Source: Micromonospora wenchangensis (GTDB taxonomy: Bacteria > Actinomycetota > Actinomycetes > Mycobacteriales > Micromonosporaceae). From it: 64,000 nucleotides of DNA. Position numbers and translations under genes: made by a program. Location: the NCBI RefSeq assembly GCF_002210435.1, contig NZ_MZMV01000007.1:115811-179810 (forward strand), written 5' to 3'. Below are positions 41,539-50,526 of this stretch, in pieces; the first letter of the stretch is position 1, and every line of letters starts with the position of its first letter. The notes under the pieces were generated by a model. The model was not told the origin of the DNA. It was given only the letters and a program-made list of their open reading frames with translations, and searched no databases.

Positions 41539-42975
41539 TCAGCGCCGGAAGGTGAACCAGTTGACGTTGACGAAGTCGGCCGGCTGACCGCTGCTGAAGG
41601 TGAGGTAGACGGTGTGCCGGCCGGTCACCGCCGACACGTTGCCCGGCACCGACCGCCAGCTCTGCCAGCCGCCGGTGTTGGCCACGGCGAAGCTGCCGAT
41701 CGGGGTGGCGGTCGGGCTGTCCACCCGCACCTCGACCAGGCCGCTCACCCCGCCCGCCGCGCCGGAGGCCACCCGGGCCAGGAAGTCGCGCGGGCCGCTG
41801 CCGCCGAAGTCCACGTTGTCGTAGCGGGCCCAGTCACCGTTGCGTAGGGCGGCGATGTTCTGTCCGCCCTCGGCGCAGGTCTCGACGGCCACCCCGTTCT
41901 GCCCGGAGAACGCCTCGGCCTGGATCGTCGAGTAGGCGTCCACGGTGCCCGACGGCGGCGGCGTGGTCGGGGCCGGCGTGGTGGGGGTCGGCGTCGGGGT
42001 GGAGCCACCGCCCCGGCGGTAGACCGCCACGTAGTCGACGAGCATCGGCCGGCCGGAGACGGTCGAGCCGGTCGGCGTGACGGCACCGGCCACCCCGTCC
42101 GGGAAGGAGCCGCCCATCGCCACGTTGAGCAGCAGGAAGTAACCGCCGTGGCCGGTCATCTGGGCCCAGTAGGTGGCCCCGACCTGGGTCTGGGTGACGG
42201 TGTGGAACAACTGGCCGTCGACGTACCAGCGCAGTTGCTGCGGGCTGACCGAGGTGTCCCACTCGGTGCGGTAGGTGTGGAAGGCGGCCTGGCAGGCGCT
42301 GCCGGGGCAGACCCGGGTCGCGCCCAGCCCGCTGAACTCGTTGCACGGCCCGCCGGGGGCCACCCCGCAGTGCAGCGCGCCCCAGACCTGGTTGAGCCCG
42401 TTGACGTTCTCCATCACGTCGATCTCGCCGATGCCCGGCCAGTTCTGGTAGTTGCCCCGGTAGGGCGCGCCGAGCGCCCAGAACGCCGGCCAGTAGCCGG
42501 CCGCCTGGGCGCCTGTGACGTTGGGCATCTGGATCCGCCCCTCGATCGCCAGCACCCCGCCCGACGGGGGCTTGAAGTCGGTGCGCACGGTCTCGATCCG
42601 GGCCGAGGTCCACCGGCCGCCGGAGTCACGCAGCGGGGTGATCCGCAGGTTGCCGGACCCGTCGTGGGCCAGGTTGGCGGTGCTGCCGGTGTACGTCTGG
42701 ATCTCGCCGGTGCCCCAGTTGGCCGGGCCGCCCGGGTAGCTGGTGCCGGTGTCCACGATCCAGTTGGCCGAGGACGGCAGGGTGCCGGCCGCACCGGTGA
42801 AGTCGTCGCTCCACACCAGGCTCCACCCCGACGGCGGCGTCGGGACGGCGGCCTGCGCGGCGACCGAGACGCCGGTCAGCGCGGTGGCGGCGGCGAGCGT
42901 GACCGCCAGGGCGAGCCGACGGCGGGGCCGGCGCGGGGCGGTGGGGGCGACCGGAGCCGCCGGGACAGCGTTCAT
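41539..42975 (-). CDS. Secreted GH16 beta-1,3-glucanase-like enzyme with CBM6
   Basis: This 478-residue secreted enzyme has a signal peptide (about 1-42, RRLALAVTLAAATALTGVSVAAQA), a GH16 domain (about 47-295) with the catalytic motif GEIDVMENV (nucleophile and acid/base Glu), a Thr/Pro linker and a C-terminal CBM6 module (IQAEAFSGQNGVAVETCAEGGQNIA.. GDWARYDNVDFGG). GH16 enzymes of this type cut beta-1,3- or mixed-linkage glucans. The ATG at 42975 follows GAGAGG. A perfect 14-bp palindrome lies about 30 bases upstream, so a LacI-like repressor is likely. Confidence 0.93.
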   Translation of the reverse strand: MNAVPAAPVAPTAPRRPRRRLALAVTLAAATALTGVSVAAQAAVPTPPSGWSLVWSDDFTGAAGTLPSSANWIVDTGTSYPGGPANWGTGEIQTYTGSTANLAHDGSGNLRITPLRDSGGRWTSARIETVRTDFKPPSGGVLAIEGRIQMPNVTGAQAAGYWPAFWALGAPYRGNYQNWPGIGEIDVMENVNGLNQVWGALHCGVAPGGPCNEFSGLGATRVCPGSACQAAFHTYRTEWDTSVSPQQLRWYVDGQLFHTVTQTQVGATYWAQMTGHGGYFLLLNVAMGGSFPDGVAGAVTPTGSTVSGRPMLVDYVAVYRRGGGSTPTPTPTTPAPTTPPPSGTVDAYSTIQAEAFSGQNGVAVETCAEGGQNIAALRNGDWARYDNVDFGGSGPRDFLARVASGAAGGVSGLVEVRVDSPTATPIGSFAVANTGGWQSWRSVPGNVSAVTGRHTVYLTFSSGQPADFVNVNWFTFRR

Positions 42976-43003
42976 CGGGATGCCTCTCTGGGGGACGGGA
43001 GCA

Positions 43004-43017
43004 AGAGAGCGCTCTCT
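43004..43017 (-). promoter_or_regulatory. LacI-like operator upstream of the GH16 gene
   Basis: AGAGAGCGCTCTCT is a perfect palindrome, close to the TGGGAGCGCTCCCA site of CebR, the cellobiose-responsive LacI-family repressor of Streptomyces. It starts 29 bases upstream of the GH16 start. The regulator itself is not in the window. Confidence 0.65.
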
Positions 43018-43050
43018 GAGCGGTTTTCTACGCTCCCGCCCCACCACTTG

Positions 43051-43791
43051 TCAACGCTCGTCGATGGCTCCGGCCGGCACCGGTTGCGGCCGACGCAGCA
43101 GCACGTGCTCGGCCACCGTCCACGCGGTGGTGGTGACCAGGTAGAGCACCGCCGCCAGCGGCACCACCAGCGCCAGCAGCACCGTGCCGTACGGCAGCAG
43201 CGGCAGCACCCGGGCCAGCAGCGCCGCCCCCGGCTGGTCGGCAGGCGCGCCGGTCGGGGCCGCCGTCCGCCGGGCCCGCCGGGACAGCACCGTGGCCAGG
43301 CCGGCCAGTGCCGCCAGCAGCACCCCGAACACCAGCAGCACCGCCGGGGTCAGCCCGTCGCCCAGGTGCCAGCCCAACGGCACCCCGGCCAGCCGGGCGT
43401 CGAGCAGCCCGCCGGCACCGTCCCCGGTGCCGAACAGCCGGTACATGACCAGGAAGAACGGGGCCTGGAGCAGCGCCGGCAGGCACCCCGCCACCGGCGA
43501 CGCCCCGGCGGCGCGGTAGAGCGCGAACAGCTCCGCCTGCAACGTCGCGGGGTCGCCCGCGTACCGCTGCTGGAGCTGGCGCAACTGCGGGGCGAGCGCC
43601 GCGCGACGCCGCTCCGCACGGACCTGGGCGACGGTGAGCGGTGAGATCAACAGCCTGACGGCGATGGTGAACAGCACGATCGCGGCGGCGGTGGCGACCC
43701 CGCCGGCCAGCGGCGTCAGCAGCCCGGCGAGCCAGCCGACGACGGAACCCGCGGCGATAGCCGCGTCGTGCACAGGTGAGAAGGCGAGCAT
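43051..43791 (-). CDS. YidC/Oxa1-family membrane protein insertase paralogue
   Basis: The 246-residue protein has the five-helix YidC core: GVATAAAIVLFTIAVRLLISPLTVAQVRAERR with the groove Arg, the coiled hairpin ALAPQLRQLQQRYAGDPATLQAELFALYRAAGASPVAGCLPALLQAPFFLVMYRLF and a hydrophobic C-terminus. It is shorter than the main YidC of actinobacteria and is not next to rpmH, rnpA or jag, so it is probably a second copy for a subset of membrane proteins. ATG at 43791 follows GAGGGG. It lies 125 bases after the DUF6412 gene. Confidence 0.88.
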   Translation of the reverse strand: MLAFSPVHDAAIAAGSVVGWLAGLLTPLAGGVATAAAIVLFTIAVRLLISPLTVAQVRAERRRAALAPQLRQLQQRYAGDPATLQAELFALYRAAGASPVAGCLPALLQAPFFLVMYRLFGTGDGAGGLLDARLAGVPLGWHLGDGLTPAVLLVFGVLLAALAGLATVLSRRARRTAAPTGAPADQPGAALLARVLPLLPYGTVLLALVVPLAAVLYLVTTTAWTVAEHVLLRRPQPVPAGAIDER

Positions 43792-43916
43792 GGGGGAACC
43801 CCTCGGTCCGATTCCGGAGGTCCGCACGCGACGGCGACCGGCGGCCCGTCAGGGCCGCCACAAGTCCGCGTGGGACGGATGACGACGGAACCGGTCGGGG
43901 TCGGCGGCGCGCGGGA

Positions 43917-44231
43917 TCAGCCCGCGACCGGGGACCAGCCGACCGGGAGGGGATCCCCGGGTGCCCGGGGACGGGGGCGGCCCGCCGCGTCCGGATCGAC
44001 CTGCCGGGGTACGCGTCGACGCCGGGCCCGGTCGCGCAACCCGACCGCCCGCCGCCGCCCGGTGCCGGGGCCGGACGCCGGCCGGGGACGGGCCGCCAGC
44101 AGGACGACGAGCAGCAACGCGGCCGCCACCGCCGCACCGGCCAGCAGGTCACCCGGCCGGTCCGCGAGCAGGGTCAGCCCGACGAGCGCGTACGCCCACA
44201 GACCCGTCACCACCCGCAGCCCCGACACGCC
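43917..44231 (-). CDS. DUF6412 membrane protein
   Basis: This 104-residue protein matches DUF6412: two membrane segments (WAYALVGLTLLADRPGDLLAGAAVAAALLLVVLLAA) and a basic Arg-rich C-terminus ending RQVDPDAAGRPRPRAPG. The function is unknown; the family is often a neighbour of a YidC paralogue. I chose the GTG at 44231 after the hydrolase stop; the longer frame upstream overlaps that gene. The short gap (7 bases) to the hydrolase gene supports co-translation. Confidence 0.75.
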   Translation of the reverse strand, partial: GVSGLRVVTGLWAYALVGLTLLADRPGDLLAGAAVAAALLLVVLLAARPRPASGPGTGRRRAVGLRDRARRRRVPRQVDPDAAGRPRPRAPGDPLPVGWSPVAG

Positions 44232-44238
44232 CGCCAGC

Positions 44239-45069
44239 CTAGGACCCGCTGTCACGTCGGACCGCCGCGACGGCGTCGGCCACCGTCTCCGGCCGGTCCA
44301 CGTGCAGCAGGTGCCGGGCGTCCCGGAACACCTCCTGCCGACCGGCGGGGAAGCTCGCCGCCAGCGCCGCGTGTCCCGCCCGCCACGCCGCCCGACCGGC
44401 CGGGGTGGGCACGTCGCCGAGCGCGGTCAGCACCCGCACCGGCAGCGTCGGTGCCGCCGTCACCGCCCGCACCGCCACCAGTTCCGCCGCCACCGCCGGA
44501 TGCGCCAGCCACTGCACCAGCGCCCCGACCAGCACCTCCGGGCGGCCGTACGCCGCCGCGGCGGCCGGGTCGGGCGGGCGGACGCTCATCCGGCGCACCG
44601 CCCGACGCCACGCCCCCGGGCCGCACCGACGGGCCAGACCGGACCGGTCCAGCGCCCCGGCCAGCACCGGCGCCCCGGCCGACACCGCGCCGGCCGTCCA
44701 CGCCGACCACCACCGCCACCGGGCCGCCCCGGCCGGATCCACCAGGCTCGGGTCCACCAGCACCAGCCCGGCGAGCCGCCCCGGATGCCGCCGGGCGTAC
44801 GCCTCGGCGGGCAACGCCGCCGCCGAGTGCGCCACCAGCACCGGCCGGTCCAGCCCGGTCACCGCCGCGTCGAGGCGGGCCAGTTCGACGGTGAGGGTGG
44901 GCACCCGGGCGTCGTCCGGCCGGTCCAGCCGGCGCACCCGGTACCCGGCGGCGGTCAGCGGCGGCACCAGCCGGTCCCAGGTCGCCGCCCCCTCCCCCAT
45001 CCCCGGGCAGAGCAGCACCCCCGGCCCGCCGGCCCGCGACCCCGGGTCGTCGGTGCCCGGGCCGGTCAC
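44239..45069 (-). CDS. Alpha/beta hydrolase
   Basis: This 276-residue protein has the alpha/beta-hydrolase start GVLLCPGMGEGAATWDRLVPPLTAAGYRVRRLDRPD, the nucleophile elbow VLVAHSAAALPA (AHSAA in place of the usual GxSxG) and the catalytic His in RDARHLLHVDRPE. The acidic residue is probably in LTALGDVPTP. Substrate unknown. GTG at 45069 overlaps the DUF998 stop by four bases (GTGA), so translation is coupled. It belongs to the lysX chain. Confidence 0.85.
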   Translation of the reverse strand: MTGPGTDDPGSRAGGPGVLLCPGMGEGAATWDRLVPPLTAAGYRVRRLDRPDDARVPTLTVELARLDAAVTGLDRPVLVAHSAAALPAEAYARRHPGRLAGLVLVDPSLVDPAGAARWRWWSAWTAGAVSAGAPVLAGALDRSGLARRCGPGAWRRAVRRMSVRPPDPAAAAAYGRPEVLVGALVQWLAHPAVAAELVAVRAVTAAPTLPVRVLTALGDVPTPAGRAAWRAGHAALAASFPAGRQEVFRDARHLLHVDRPETVADAVAAVRRDSGS

Positions 45070-45785
45070 CGGGGACGCTCCGGGCCGGGGCCCCGGCGGG
45101 CGACGGCGGCGGTGAGCAGCAGCCAGCCGGACAGCCCGGCTAGCTGGACCCGCTGCCACAGGCCCAGCCCCCACTCGGGATGCAGGGTGGCGACAAGCGT
45201 CCCGACCGTGCCGACCGCCAGCACCACCGCCACCACCAGCCCCGCCCGGCGGCGGGCCGGACCACGCAGCACGGCGAGGACCGCCACCGCACTGAGCAGC
45301 GCACCGGCCACCGCCACCGAGGAGGTGACCGTGTGTGCCTGGTGCCGCCAGGACAGCTCGCCCAGCTCCTCCAGCCGGGCGCAGCGGGCATCGATCGAGG
45401 GGGCGCAGTCCATCGAGGTGTACCCGCCGTCGACGGCGGTGGCCACACCGAACACCAGCAGCCCCCACCAGGCCGGCCGGGGCACCTCCCGGGCCACCCG
45501 GGCCAGCAGCAGCCCGGCCACCGTCGCGCAGAGCCCGGTCGTCACGTCGCCGAGCTGGAAGACCAGGTGGTACGGCTGGTCCCGGGCGGCCAGCTCGCTC
45601 AGGTAGCTCCGCACCGGCCGCAGCCCCGGGTTGAGCACCGGGGCGAGCAGCCAGGAGGCGTAACAGGCCGCCGCCAGCAGCAGCGCCACCGCCGCACCGG
45701 TCCGGGTGGCCCGGTGCCCGTCGCCGCCACGACCGGCCGGCGGGGCCGCCGGGTCCGGGTCGCGGTGCGGGCGGGGGCGGTTCAC
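45066..45785 (-). CDS. DUF998 membrane protein
   Basis: This 239-residue protein has about six membrane helices and fits DUF998: AVALLLAAACYASWLLAPVLNPGLRPVRSYLSELAARDQPYHLVFQLGD, VDGGYTSMDCAPSIDARC and a late VATLHPEWGLGLWQR. The family is unstudied but resembles small lipid-channel-like proteins. GTG at 45785 overlaps the lysX stop by four bases (GTGA). Position suggests a role linked to lysyl-PG or envelope stress. Confidence 0.82.
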   Translation of the reverse strand: MNRPRPHRDPDPAAPPAGRGGDGHRATRTGAAVALLLAAACYASWLLAPVLNPGLRPVRSYLSELAARDQPYHLVFQLGDVTTGLCATVAGLLLARVAREVPRPAWWGLLVFGVATAVDGGYTSMDCAPSIDARCARLEELGELSWRHQAHTVTSSVAVAGALLSAVAVLAVLRGPARRRAGLVVAVVLAVGTVGTLVATLHPEWGLGLWQRVQLAGLSGWLLLTAAVARRGPGPERPR

Positions 45786-48700
45786 GACGACTCGCGGACC
45801 ATCGGGAACGGCAGGGTCTCCCGGATGGACCGGCCGGTCAGCAGCATCACCAACCGGTCCACGCCCAGCCCCAGGCCACCGGTCGGCGGCATCGCGTACT
45901 CCAGCGCGGTGAGGAAGTCCTCGTCCAGCTCCATCGCCTCCGGGTCGCCACCGGCCGCCTTCAGCGACTGGGCGGTCAGCCGCCGCCGCTGCTCGGTCGG
46001 GTCGACCAGCTCCGAGTACGCGGTGCCCAGCTCCATCCCGAACGCCACCAGGTCCCACCGCTCGGCCAGCCGGGGATCGGCCCGGTGCTGGCGGGTCAAC
46101 GGGGAGACGTCGGTGGGGAAGTCCAGGTAGAACGTGGGCACGTCGGTACGCGCCTCGACCAGCCGCTCGTACAGCTCCAGCAGCAGCTCGGCGCGCTGCC
46201 ACCCCGGGTCGTACGGCACCCGGGCCGCGTCGGCGAGGCGACGCAGGGCGGCGGCGTCGGTGTCGACGGTCACCTCCTCGCCCAGCGCGGCGGAGACCGC
46301 CTCGTGCACCGTGCGCACCGGCCACGGCCCGCCGATGTCCACCAGTTCCCCGGTGCCCGGTCGGCGGGCCAGCGGAGCACCGTGCACCGCCACCGCCGCC
46401 GCGACGATCAACTCCCGGGCCAGCTCCCGCATGTCGTGGTAATCGGCGTACGCCTGGTACGCCTCCAGCACGGTGAACTCCGGGTTGTGGCTGAAGTCGA
46501 CGCCCTCGTTGCGGAACACCCGGCCCAGCTCGTACACCCGCTCGACGCCGCCCACGGCGAGCCGCTTGAGGTACAGCTCGGGGGCGATGCGCAGGGTCAA
46601 CCGCAGGTCGTAGGCGTTGCTGTGGGTGACGAACGGGCGGGCGTTGGCACCCCCGTGCACCCGTTGCAGGATCGGCGTCTCCACCTCCAGGAAGTCCCGC
46701 TCCACCAGGGTCCGCCGCAGGCTGGTCAGGGTGGCGCTGCGGGCCCGCAGCAGTTCCCGGGCCTGCGGGCTGGTCGCCAGGTCCAGGTAGCGGCGGCGGA
46801 CCCGCGCCTCCGGGTCGGCCAGGCCGTGGTGCTTGTCGGGCAGCGGGCGCAGGCACTTGGCGGTGAGCCGCCAGTCGGCCACCCGGACGGACACCTCGCC
46901 GCGCCGGGTGGCGTACACCTCGCCTGTCGCGCCGACGTGATCGCCGATGTCGACGGTGGCCCGCCACCGGTCCAGCTCCTTCTCCAGCACCAGTTGCAGG
47001 TCACCGCTGCCGTCGCGGACGGTGACGAAGCAGACCCGGCCGTGGTCGCGGACCAGCAGCACCCGCCCGGCCACCGAGACGGTCTCCCCGGTGCCGGTGT
47101 CCGGGGCCAGCCCGGCGTGCCGGGCCCGCACCGCCGCGCAGTCGTCGGTACGCGGCCACCCCACCGGGTACGGATCGACGCCCTGCGCCCGCAGCCGGTC
47201 CAGCTTCGCCCGCCGGACCCGCACCTGCTCGGGCAGCTGCTCGTGCGCCGGCTCCGGGCTGACCGCGTGCACCGTGGCCGCGTCCGGCGGCACGAACCCC
47301 ACCCCGCCACCGGCCGGCGGCGCACCGTACAGCGGCGACGGCCGGCCGCCGGGCAACGCCACGAAGCCCTCCGCGACGGCGGCGGCCAACCCGACCCGGG
47401 CCAGTTCCCGCCGCTCGCCGAAGCACAGGTAGCGGGGCGTCCAGTGCGGCTGGTACTTGGCGTTGGACAGGTACAGCGACTCCAACTGCCACCAGCGGGA
47501 GAAGAACAGCAGCGTACGCCGCCACAGCCGGATCACCGGGCCGGCGCCGATCCGGGCGCCCTGCTCGAACACCGACCGGAACACGGCGAAGTTCAGCGAC
47601 ACCCGCTCGACGCCCAGCCGGGGGGCCGCACCCAGCAGCGCGGCCACCATGAACTCGGTGACCCCGTTCTCGGCGGTGCGGTCCCGACGCATCAGGTCCA
47701 GCGACAGCCCGTTGCCGCCCCACGGGCTCAACGACAGCAGCGCCCGCACCCGGCCGGTGCCGTCACGGGCCTCGACCAGCACGCAGTCGCCGTCGGCCGG
47801 GTCGCCGAGGCGGCCCAGCGCCATCGAGAAGCCACGTTCGTGCTCGGTGTCCCGCCAGCGGGTGGCCAGGGCGGCGAGGTCGGCCAGCTCGGCCGGCGGG
47901 ATGTCGGCGTGCCGGCGTACCCCGGCGGTGTAGCCGGCCCGCTCGACCCGGTGCACCGCCTGCCGGACCGGGCGCATGTCCCGCCCGCCCAGGTCGAACT
48001 CCCGGGCCAGCAGGATCGCCTCGTCACCCAGTTGCAGCACCTTCAGCCCGTGCCGGTGGTAGGCGCGCGCGCCGGCCTCGCTGGCCCCCATCACCGCCGG
48101 GGTCCAGGCGTACTCCCGGGCCTGGTCCAGCCACGCCGTGATGGCCGGACCCCACGCCTCCGGGTCGCCGACCGGGTCGCCGCTGGCCAGGCTCACCCCG
48201 TTGACCACCCGGTAGGTCAGCGCGGCCTTCCCGCTGGCCGAGAAGATCGCCGCCTTGTCCCGCCGGGTGGCGAAGTAGCCGAGCGAGTCCCGGTCGCCGT
48301 AACGGGCCAGCAGTTCCCGGATGCGCTGCTCCTCGTCGGCGTGCAGCACGGCGGCGGCGCGCTGGGAGCGCAGCAGGGTGAACAGGCCGGCCAGGAAGGC
48401 GACCGCGCCCATCCCGCCGAGCAGCAGGTTGACCCAGCCGGGGGCCTGGCCCTGCCGGGTGACGTCCAGGGTGATCGCGCCGCCGAAGACCTTCTCGATG
48501 GCGTACCCGACCCGGTCCAGCCAGCTGTGCAGGCTGCCGGGCACAGCGGTGAGCAGCAGGTAACCCAGCCCGACGGCCGCCGCGGCGAGGCCGAGGAACA
48601 CCCCGAGGGCGCGCCGGGTGCTGCCGCTGCGGACCCGGGCGTAGAACTCCCGTCGGGCGGCCCGCAGCAGCGCCAGCGCGACGGCGGCGAAGCCGATGCC

Positions 48701-49144
48701 CACCCAGACGCCGACGGTCTCGACCAGGGTGAACAGCCGTCGGCCGGCGTCGTCGGTGAGCTGGTCCGCGCCGACGGTCACCAGCAGCAGGCCGGTCAGC
48801 ACGCCGACGACCAGGCTGAGGATGAAGTAGACGACAAGCACCCAGTACGCCAGCCGCTTGCGGCGCAGCACCGCCGCGGCGAGGGTGCCGAGGAACACCG
48901 CGTACGCCAGGTTGGCCGGGGCCGGCACCAGCAGCGTGTCGATCGTGGTCCGGATCGGCTGGAACTCGGCGTTGGCCGCGCCGCTGACCGCCGCCAGCGC
49001 GCAGATCGCGGCGATGAACCACAGCAGCGCCGCGAACGTCCGGGGCACCTGCCGCCGCCAGTCCCGCCCGGGTGGCCGGGCCGGATGGCCGGGCCGCCGC
49101 GCCGGGGTCGGGGGCGCCACCCGGGGCGCCGTCGTCGGGGTCAC
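45782..49144 (-). CDS. lysX: Bifunctional lysylphosphatidylglycerol synthase / lysyl-tRNA synthetase LysX
   Basis: This 1120-residue fusion makes lysyl-PG, which lowers membrane negative charge against cationic peptides. The N-terminal region has about six to seven membrane segments and an MprF-like lysyl-transfer domain (about 240-590) with FYATRRDKAAIFSASGKAALTYRV. The C-terminal 500 residues are a class II LysRS: motif 2 VYELGRVFRNEGVDFSHNPEFTV and motif 3 GGLGLGVDRLVMLLTGRSIRETLPFP. The fused synthetase charges the tRNA used as donor. GTG at 49144 follows GGGAGG. It heads a chain with DUF998, hydrolase and DUF6412 genes. Confidence 0.95.
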   Translation of the reverse strand: MTPTTAPRVAPPTPARRPGHPARPPGRDWRRQVPRTFAALLWFIAAICALAAVSGAANAEFQPIRTTIDTLLVPAPANLAYAVFLGTLAAAVLRRKRLAYWVLVVYFILSLVVGVLTGLLLVTVGADQLTDDAGRRLFTLVETVGVWVGIGFAAVALALLRAARREFYARVRSGSTRRALGVFLGLAAAAVGLGYLLLTAVPGSLHSWLDRVGYAIEKVFGGAITLDVTRQGQAPGWVNLLLGGMGAVAFLAGLFTLLRSQRAAAVLHADEEQRIRELLARYGDRDSLGYFATRRDKAAIFSASGKAALTYRVVNGVSLASGDPVGDPEAWGPAITAWLDQAREYAWTPAVMGASEAGARAYHRHGLKVLQLGDEAILLAREFDLGGRDMRPVRQAVHRVERAGYTAGVRRHADIPPAELADLAALATRWRDTEHERGFSMALGRLGDPADGDCVLVEARDGTGRVRALLSLSPWGGNGLSLDLMRRDRTAENGVTEFMVAALLGAAPRLGVERVSLNFAVFRSVFEQGARIGAGPVIRLWRRTLLFFSRWWQLESLYLSNAKYQPHWTPRYLCFGERRELARVGLAAAVAEGFVALPGGRPSPLYGAPPAGGGVGFVPPDAATVHAVSPEPAHEQLPEQVRVRRAKLDRLRAQGVDPYPVGWPRTDDCAAVRARHAGLAPDTGTGETVSVAGRVLLVRDHGRVCFVTVRDGSGDLQLVLEKELDRWRATVDIGDHVGATGEVYATRRGEVSVRVADWRLTAKCLRPLPDKHHGLADPEARVRRRYLDLATSPQARELLRARSATLTSLRRTLVERDFLEVETPILQRVHGGANARPFVTHSNAYDLRLTLRIAPELYLKRLAVGGVERVYELGRVFRNEGVDFSHNPEFTVLEAYQAYADYHDMRELARELIVAAAVAVHGAPLARRPGTGELVDIGGPWPVRTVHEAVSAALGEEVTVDTDAAALRRLADAARVPYDPGWQRAELLLELYERLVEARTDVPTFYLDFPTDVSPLTRQHRADPRLAERWDLVAFGMELGTAYSELVDPTEQRRRLTAQSLKAAGGDPEAMELDEDFLTALEYAMPPTGGLGLGVDRLVMLLTGRSIRETLPFPMVRESS

Positions 49145-49238
49145 CTGGCCTCCCTCACGCTCCCGCCCCGACCCGCCCCAGGTCGGGGCGGGGGTGCGGC
49201 ACGGCACCGGTCGGCGGGACCGGGTCATGGTAAGCATC

Positions 49239-49256
49239 CGGCGCGATGACGCGCCG
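49239..49256. other. 7-bp hairpin between lysX and ybdK-type genes
   Basis: CGGCGCG-ATGA-CGCGCCG forms a short perfect hairpin in the 197-base divergent gap (49145-49341). A TACCAT on the minus strand at about 49227-49232 may be the lysX -10 box. Confidence 0.3.
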
Positions 49257-49341
49257 TGTCGCGTTTTCTCCGCCGGACACCGCGGGTAATGGGCGGACAG
49301 CACCGCGGCGCTCCCGCCGCGGCGGGACGGGACGGACGGTG

Positions 49342-50487
49342 ATGGCGATGACCAGTGGGGTGGCGGCCGGGGCGGTGGCCCCGGAGCGGACCGGGCCCGA
49401 CCGGCTCACGGTGGGCGTGGAGGAGGAGTTCCTCCTGGTCGATCCGCACACCGGTGCCGCGGTGCCCGCCGTCGACCTGGTCATGGAGCAGGTGCCGGCC
49501 GAGCTGCGCGGGCAGGTGGAGCGGGAGTTCCAGACCAGCCAGATCGAGATCGGCAGCCCGCCCGGGTTGGACCTGGGCTCGATCCGGCACTCGCTGGGCG
49601 TGCTGCGCGGCGCGCTGGCCGACGCCGCCGAGCGGGCCGGCGTCCGGGTGCTGGCGATCGGCACCGGCCCGGTGGCGGGACCGGTGCCGCCGGTGGTGGA
49701 CAAGCCCCGTTTCGACCGGATGATCGAACGGTTCCGGCTGCTGGTGCCCGGCCCCGGCAACAACGGCATGCACGTACACGTGGGTGTCCCGGACCCGGAC
49801 ACCGGCGTGCAGGTGCTCAACCACATCCGGCCGTGGCTGCCGGTGCTGCACGCGATGACCACCAACTCGCCGTTCTCCGAGGGGGTCGACACCGGCTACG
49901 CGAGCTGGCGTTCCGTCGAGTGGGAACGCTGGCCGTCGGTCGCGCCCACCCCCTACCTGGAGTCGTACGAGCACTACGAGCGGCTGATCAGGCAGTTGAT
50001 CGCCAGCGGGGTGATGCTCGACGAGGGGATGCTCTACTGGTACGCCCGGCTGTCGGCGAAGTACCCGACGGTGGAGGTCCGCATCGGTGACGTCTGCCCG
50101 TCGGTGGACGACGCGGTGCTGGTGGCGGGGCTGGTGCGGGCGCTGGTCGCCACCGCCATGGACGACGTGGCGGCGGGCCGTCCGCCGGTGAACACCGACC
50201 ACCACCTGCTGGTGGCCGCGCACTGGCGGGCCGCCCACGACGGGTTGGAGGGCGACGGCGTCGACCTGGCCAACGGTGAGCTGCGCCCGGCCTGGGAGCT
50301 GGTCGACCGGCTGGTCGAGCGGGTCCGCCCGGCGCTTGCGGCGCACGGTGACCTGGCCGAGGTGACCGGGCTGCTGGCCGGGCTGCGCCGGCACGGCACC
50401 GGGGCGGCCCGGCAGCGGGCCGTGTTCGCCCGCTCGGGCCGGCTGGAGGACGTGGTCGCCGAGGTCGCCCGGCAGACCCGTGGCTGA
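49342..50487 (+). CDS. YbdK-type carboxylate-amine ligase (glutamate-cysteine ligase 2 family)
   Basis: This 381-residue protein belongs to the GCS2 family of ATP-dependent carboxylate-amine ligases: TVGVEEEFLLVDPHTGAAVPA, VEREFQTSQIEIGSPP, GNNGMHVHVGVPD, ARLSAKYPTVEVRIGDVCPSVDD. YbdK of E. coli has weak gamma-glutamylcysteine synthetase activity. In a mycothiol-making actinobacterium the physiological substrate is unclear. The ATG at 49342 is preceded by GGACGG; a neighbouring GTG at 49339 is possible. It is transcribed divergently from lysX. Confidence 0.9.
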   Translation: MAMTSGVAAGAVAPERTGPDRLTVGVEEEFLLVDPHTGAAVPAVDLVMEQVPAELRGQVEREFQTSQIEIGSPPGLDLGSIRHSLGVLRGALADAAERAGVRVLAIGTGPVAGPVPPVVDKPRFDRMIERFRLLVPGPGNNGMHVHVGVPDPDTGVQVLNHIRPWLPVLHAMTTNSPFSEGVDTGYASWRSVEWERWPSVAPTPYLESYEHYERLIRQLIASGVMLDEGMLYWYARLSAKYPTVEVRIGDVCPSVDDAVLVAGLVRALVATAMDDVAAGRPPVNTDHHLLVAAHWRAAHDGLEGDGVDLANGELRPAWELVDRLVERVRPALAAHGDLAEVTGLLAGLRRHGTGAARQRAVFARSGRLEDVVAEVARQTRG

Positions 50488-50526
50488 CCGGCCCGGGGGC
50501 GGCCGGCGCGTGGAAGACTGGGCGTC

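Noticed and set aside
46085..49249. A 1054-codon frame antisense to lysX
   Set aside because: It is the reverse reading of a well-supported LysX gene and shows no recognisable domain.
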